A stretch of DNA of 64,000 bases from Thermoanaerobaculales bacterium (GTDB lineage: Bacteria; Acidobacteriota; Thermoanaerobaculia; Thermoanaerobaculales; Sulfomarinibacteraceae): the NCBI GenBank assembly GCA_035358815.1, contig DAOPQC010000011.1, positions 69,390-133,389 of the forward strand, read 5' to 3'. The notes below the pieces were generated by a model that was not told the origin of the DNA, ran no database searches, and saw nothing but the letters and a program-made list of their open reading frames with translations. This document shows positions 60,131 through 64,000 of this stretch, piece by piece. The translations under genes and the position numbers were made by a program. Numbering within the stretch: position 1 is the stretch's first letter; the number at the start of each line of letters is the position of its first letter.

Positions 60131-61273
60131 ATGCGGGACGGACGCCGGCAGCTGGTCGTGATCGGGGCCGGGTTCGCCGGCCTCGCCTGCGCGCGGGCCG
60201 CCGCCCAGCGTGGCGTCGAGGTCGCGGTCCTGGAGGCGCAGCCCGCACCCGGTCACCGGGTCTCCACCACCGGCATCCTGGTCAAGGAGGCGGCCGACGC
60301 CTGGGACGTCCCGCGCAGCCTGACCCGCAAGATCCACGGCGTGCGGCTCTACTCGCCTTCGCTCGACTGGGTGGACCTCGAGCGATCCGGCTACTACTTC
60401 CTGGCGACCGAGACCGCCGACCTGCTGGCCTGGTGGGCGCGCGAGGCGGCCCGCCACGGGGTGGAGGTGCGGTGGGACGAGCGGTTCTCGGGCAGCCAGG
60501 ACCTCCCGGACGGCACACTCTGGCTGCTCGGCCAGGGCTACGGGTGCGAGTTCCTGGTTGGGGCCGACGGCGCCCGCTCGGCCGTGGCCCGCGATCGCGG
60601 GCTGGACGCCAACCGGGAGCTCCTGCACGGCCTCGAGCTCGAGTGCCTGGGCCTGGGCGGGGTCGCCGAGGACCGGATCCACGTCTTCCTCGACTCCGAG
60701 CTGGCGCCGGGCTACATCGCCTGGATCGTGCCCGGCACCTCCTGCTACCAGGTGGGGCTCGCCTGCCGCCACCCCCAGCGGCCCGACCCCGAGCGGCTGG
60801 TCGCGGCGCTGTCGCGCCGTTTCGACACCCGCGACATGACCGTGCTCGGCCACCGCAGCGGCTGGATCCCGGTCGGCGGCCCGTTGCGCCGGATCGGCGA
60901 TGCGCGCAGCCTGCTCGTCGGCGACGCCGCCGGCTGGGTGTCGCCGCTGACCGCGGGCGGCATCCACACCGCGATCGAGTGGGGCCGCCTCGCCGGCATT
61001 GCGGTCGCCGACCACCTGCTCGATGGCGGCCCGCTCCCCCACCTCGCGCTGCGCCGCTCGCTCCCCTCCTTTCACTGCAAGCGGTGGCTGCGCTGGGCCA
61101 TCGACCTCGAGCTGCCCAACCCGCTCTACGACCGGCTTCTCGCCAGCCCGCTGATGCGGCAGGTGGCGCGCCTGGTCTTCTTCCACCACCGCGGCGTCAT
61201 GTCGCGCGACGCCTGGCGGGAGTGGCTCGGCAGCAGCCGCGCCCGGTTGGAGAGGGCCGGAGCGAAGATCTAG
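60131..61273 (+). CDS. FAD-dependent oxidoreductase, geranylgeranyl-reductase-like
   Basis: 380 aa. The FAD-binding VVIGAGFAGLACARAAAQRG (residues about 10-29) and LLVGDAAGWVSPLTAGGI (GD motif) identify a PHBH-fold flavoprotein; GILVKEAADAWDVPRSL and HGVRLYSP resemble the geranylgeranyl reductase/lycopene-cyclase branch. Prenyl-lipid reduction is possible, but members of this branch have varied substrates. GGAGG precedes the ATG at 60131; longer starts lack support. Confidence 0.8.
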   Translation: MRDGRRQLVVIGAGFAGLACARAAAQRGVEVAVLEAQPAPGHRVSTTGILVKEAADAWDVPRSLTRKIHGVRLYSPSLDWVDLERSGYYFLATETADLLAWWAREAARHGVEVRWDERFSGSQDLPDGTLWLLGQGYGCEFLVGADGARSAVARDRGLDANRELLHGLELECLGLGGVAEDRIHVFLDSELAPGYIAWIVPGTSCYQVGLACRHPQRPDPERLVAALSRRFDTRDMTVLGHRSGWIPVGGPLRRIGDARSLLVGDAAGWVSPLTAGGIHTAIEWGRLAGIAVADHLLDGGPLPHLALRRSLPSFHCKRWLRWAIDLELPNPLYDRLLASPLMRQVARLVFFHHRGVMSRDAWREWLGSSRARLERAGAKI

Positions 61274-61289
61274 AGCCGGCGCCCCCTCC

Positions 61290-61500
61290 CCTTCCGCGCC
61301 CAGGGCTGTCTCCATGAGGCAGTGAGGTATTGCGGCAATGCGGCAGTGAGAGGACCGACCATTGCCTCAGTGCTTCAATGCCTCGGTGCCCCTCCACAGG
61401 CACGAGGAGGAAGTACGTGCCAGACACCATCCTGGCTGCCTAGGTGGCAGGCAGGTGCCAACCCCAAACCCCTGTTCCCCGACCCCTGGGTGGGCGGGGG
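61290..61500. repeat. Foldback-family remnants (right end and shared core)
   Basis: CTCCATGAGGCAGTGAGGTA ... GCCTCAGTGCTTCAATGCCTC is the core found at 51775. ACCCCTGGGTGGGCGGGGGC at 61483-61502 matches the right-end flank of the element at 29619. There is no gene. Confidence 0.55.
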
Positions 61501-61503
61501 CGT

Positions 61504-61890
61504 GATATACTCCAGCCAACGACACAGGTCATGAACGAGACGGGAGCTGGGCCGTGAGGCTTCGTTCCACCGGGCTTTGAGGGAGCCCGGGGGAGGAAGC
61601 GGGACTACCCGAGGGAGGCGACTCGAGCTGGCAGTTGCACAAACGTGCCGATCGAGGAGGAGACGGGCTCCGGGTGGTCGTCAGGCAATGGCTCAGATAA
61701 CGCAATCGAACAGCGATCAGGCGGCTGCGCGGCGGTGGGGCTCGACAGCCTTCGGCAGGTTCCTCCGGAGCTTGCCGAAGGAGACGGACGCCGCGGCTGC
61801 AAGCCCCTGCCCCGCCGGCCCGACAGCGATTGCGGCGAGGGGCTCGACGCCCCTTGCCGCCGGGCTCGGCGTGGGGGATTGGAGGACATG
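61504..61890 (+). promoter_or_regulatory. Promoter and long structured 5' leader of the terminal surface-protein gene
   Basis: GA-TATACT at 61504-61511 is a good -10. The inferred ~370-nt leader has three strong hairpins: 61570-61590 (7-bp stem CCGGGCT), 61749-61781 (11-bp, CCTTCGGCA with TGCCGAAGG) and 61832-61860 (11-bp, GCGGCGAGGGG with CCCCTTGCCGC). The last ends 20 nt before the GGAGG ribosome site. No U-rich terminator was seen. An open frame at 61577-61891 has non-coding composition. A regulatory RNA or riboswitch is possible; I match it to no known class. Confidence 0.55.
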
Positions 61891-64000
61891 ATGAGTCGAG
61901 TCACGTCGTGCATTCTGAGTCTCGGTGTGATCCTGATTCCTGTCGCAGTTCTGGTGGCGGACGACACCGACATGACGACGTCGCTGTCCGGTCCAGCCGC
62001 GCTAACCCCGGGCGAGGTCGCGACCTTCACCATGACCTACACCAACAATGGTCCTGCACAGGCGCTCAGCGCAATTCCGGAGCTCTACATCCCAGTCGAC
62101 ATGGCCAACCTGACGCAGGAGCAGTACGACTTCATCCAGGAGTCGACCGTTCAGTTCGATGACCAGGGCAACATTGTCGGCACCAACGATACTCTGGGCA
62201 ACGTGGCCCTCCTGTTCATCGAGGACGGTTTCTGTGAAGACCTGCAATTCCAGGTCAATGAGAACCCTCCGGTCAGCGGGCAGTACATAATTCTCGACGC
62301 TGGTGCCAGCGGTTCCTTCACCGTCGACATTCCGACTCCCGATGTCGTCAAGGTACCGAAGCTGGTGATCACCGAGCCGGCTAACCTCGCCCAGGAGTGG
62401 ACTCGCATTGCGCGCAACGCGGCCGGCGATACTGCCGAAACCCTGATGCGCGCCTCGGAGCTCAATCTCTACACACGCGGTTCCAGCTGCGACGACAATG
62501 ATGTCCCGCCCGGCACGAACGACCCTTGCGAGTTCATCGAAGACTGCTTCGGCCCCCGACTGTCAGCGATTGAGCCGATCGAGGCCGAGTTCGCCATCGT
62601 CGACGACGGAGCCGTATCAGGAACTCCGCCGGATCCACTGCTCGGCTGCGGGCCACTGGTCAACGCGGACGAGATCGCGGGCAGGATTGCGCTCGTTCGC
62701 CGCGGCGAGTGCTACTTCTCTGAGAAGGCGGGGTACATTCAAGATGCCGGTGGTGTCGGCGTCATCGTGATCAACAACGGCAATTGCAACGACATAACCA
62801 CGAGCCCCGACTGCATCATGGTTGGGATGGGCGCCAACCCTACAGGCTCTGGAGGGCTGTACCATATCCCTATTGTTCAGATCTCGCAGGCCGACGGCGA
62901 CGAACTCATCACGGCGATCCAGAGCGGCACGACGGTGCACGGCGGGATGGGCGCGTACGAGTCCGACTCCGTCATCTATGACACCAACACCTGGTTCGCC
63001 GGTAGCCAGCGGGACACCGACCCCCTCAACGACTACATGTTGAACGAGTTCCCGGTGGAGATCGTTCCGACCGAGTTCGTGTCGGCGTTCCCGGCCGCGG
63101 CCTACGCCGCCGGCCTCGAGGGGGCGTTCTTCCAGACCGACGTCGACATCAACAACAAGGGCGCCGAGGAGGCGTCGTTCACCCTGATCTGGCTGCCGCG
63201 CGGCGCCGACAACTCCACCCCCGTGGAGTCCGACCCGGTCGTGCTCGCGCCCGGCCAGAGCGTGCAGTACGAGAACGTGCTCAACGCCGTGTTCGGCCTC
63301 GAGCCCGACGTCGTCGGCGCGATCGCGATGATTGCCGACAGCCCGGACGTGATCGGCATGAGCCGCACCTACAACGTGCCGAGCGCCAAGATCGCCGGCA
63401 CCTTCGGCCAGGGCCTGCCGGCCATCACGACGGATCAGCTGATCGGCTTCGGGGAGACCCGGCGCATCATCTTCATGAGCGAGAACGACGACATCCGGGC
63501 CAACGTCGGCTGCGCCAACGCGCTGCCCGTCCCAGTCCACATCGACCTCGTGATGTACGACGCCGCCGGCACCCTGCTCGAGACCCGGACCATGGACCTC
63601 GCGCCGTGGTCGAACAACCAGATCAACCGGATCTTCCGCAACTACTCGCCGGTCAACGGCTACGTCGACGTGTCGACCTCGACCGAGGGCGGCGCGTTCT
63701 ACTGCTACGGCTCGGTGCTCGACAACTCAACCTCCGACCCGACCACGGTGCTGCCGCAGGTGCCGTCGGATGCGACCACCTTCATCCCGGCCGCTGCGCT
63801 GGCCGCCGGCCTCGAGGGCGCGTTCTTCTCAACCGACGTCGACCTCAACAACGCCGGCGCCGCGAACGCCACCTACCAGTTCGGCTGGCTGCCGCGCGGC
63901 GCTGACAACACGACCCCGACGATGTCGGATCCGTTCACCCTCGCGGCGGGCGCTTCCGTCCGCTACGAGAACGTGCTCAACGCGGTGTTCGGCGCCGAGC
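61891..64000 (+). CDS. Secreted PA-domain surface protein with WLPRGADN repeats (cut by window end)
   Basis: The frame is open from the ATG at 61891 (GGAGG five nt upstream) to the window edge, 703 codons. Residues 1-23 are a signal peptide (CILSLGVILIPVAVLVAD). Residues 28-150 resemble a DUF11-type domain (TPGEVATFTMTYTNNGPAQA). Residues about 225-350 are a protease-associated (PA) domain (GRIALVRRGECYFSEKA, GVGVIVINNG). Then come two copies of a ~200-aa unit with AAGLEGAFFxTDVDxNN, WLPRGADN and YENVLNAVFG, a type I know from acidobacterial surface proteins. No protease domain is seen yet. Confidence 0.8.
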   Translation, partial: MSRVTSCILSLGVILIPVAVLVADDTDMTTSLSGPAALTPGEVATFTMTYTNNGPAQALSAIPELYIPVDMANLTQEQYDFIQESTVQFDDQGNIVGTNDTLGNVALLFIEDGFCEDLQFQVNENPPVSGQYIILDAGASGSFTVDIPTPDVVKVPKLVITEPANLAQEWTRIARNAAGDTAETLMRASELNLYTRGSSCDDNDVPPGTNDPCEFIEDCFGPRLSAIEPIEAEFAIVDDGAVSGTPPDPLLGCGPLVNADEIAGRIALVRRGECYFSEKAGYIQDAGGVGVIVINNGNCNDITTSPDCIMVGMGANPTGSGGLYHIPIVQISQADGDELITAIQSGTTVHGGMGAYESDSVIYDTNTWFAGSQRDTDPLNDYMLNEFPVEIVPTEFVSAFPAAAYAAGLEGAFFQTDVDINNKGAEEASFTLIWLPRGADNSTPVESDPVVLAPGQSVQYENVLNAVFGLEPDVVGAIAMIADSPDVIGMSRTYNVPSAKIAGTFGQGLPAITTDQLIGFGETRRIIFMSENDDIRANVGCANALPVPVHIDLVMYDAAGTLLETRTMDLAPWSNNQINRIFRNYSPVNGYVDVSTSTEGGAFYCYGSVLDNSTSDPTTVLPQVPSDATTFIPAAALAAGLEGAFFSTDVDLNNAGAANATYQFGWLPRGADNTTPTMSDPFTLAAGASVRYENVLNAVFGAE

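Noticed and set aside
61577..61891. A 104-codon frame in the leader of the terminal gene
   Set aside because: Arg/Gly/Ala-rich, no ribosome site, and it coincides with three strong hairpins; more likely untranslated leader.

Overview
The window is a high-GC (roughly 70%) bacterial chromosome segment from a Gram-negative organism: it carries KDO/lipopolysaccharide genes (kdsB, kdsA, kdsD), an outer-membrane beta-barrel protein and complex I genes. Several proteins are of types I associate with Acidobacteriota, especially Thermoanaerobaculia/Holophagae: SBBP and LVIVD beta-propeller proteins ending in the same DGFESGD tag, and a surface protein with WLPRGADN-type repeats. The phylum is my inference; no rRNA or other decisive marker is present. 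Genes at both window edges are cut. No phage, IS transposase, integrase or CRISPR array was seen.

Layout. 1-3.5 kb: end of an OPT transporter, tRNA-Gly(GCC), a polytopic membrane protein, tRNA-Cys(GCA). 3.7-14.9 kb (minus): a four-gene operon of large exported proteins (1662-aa helical protein with a nucleotidyltransferase-like motif, 1285-aa PASTA-repeat protein, two Sel1-repeat proteins); I know of no described system with this composition. 15.0-17.4 kb: two small membrane proteins and ribosomal protein S1. 17.8-20.6 kb: pyrR-pyrB-pyrC' behind a leader terminator; the PyrC paralogue lacks a key metal ligand. 20.7-26.5 kb: a rearranged accessory stretch with two exported beta-propeller proteins, small membrane proteins, gene fragments and an EamA transporter whose 5' end is also present as a detached copy. 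26.5-32.1 kb: queF, a one-domain asparaginase, kdsD, kdsA, pyrG, kdsB. 32.3-41.1 kb: TetR regulator, saccharopine-dehydrogenase-like enzyme, alkyladenine glycosylase, sugar-nucleotide epimerase, M29-like peptidase, UbiB kinase, enoyl-CoA hydratase. 41.5-45.1 kb: beta-barrel protein and an isolated nuoB-nuoCD-nuoI cluster. 45.4-46.3 kb: MntA/HepT toxin-antitoxin pair. 46.3-51.7 kb (minus): GH42 glycosidase, ROK kinase, SIS protein and MFS transporter. 52.1-56.5 kb: DUF465 protein, psd, pssA, a Cys-less Asd paralogue, pepD. 57.0-61.3 kb: spermidine-synthase-like membrane protein, AbrB/PIN toxin-antitoxin pair, FAD-dependent reductase. 61.5-64.0 kb: a long structured leader followed by a PA-domain surface protein running off the window.

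Two features cut across the window. First, many intergenic gaps are filled by 200-450 bp foldback elements with GGGATAGGATCT-type inverted ends and hexamer arms (CCCGTT/CTTCCG on one side, the complement on the other); they look like a MITE-like family and sometimes supply the stop codon of the upstream gene. Second, several promoters use an extended -10 of the form TGC-TAnnnT, and several start codons lie only 6-12 nt after the -10 box, which predicts leaderless or nearly leaderless mRNAs.
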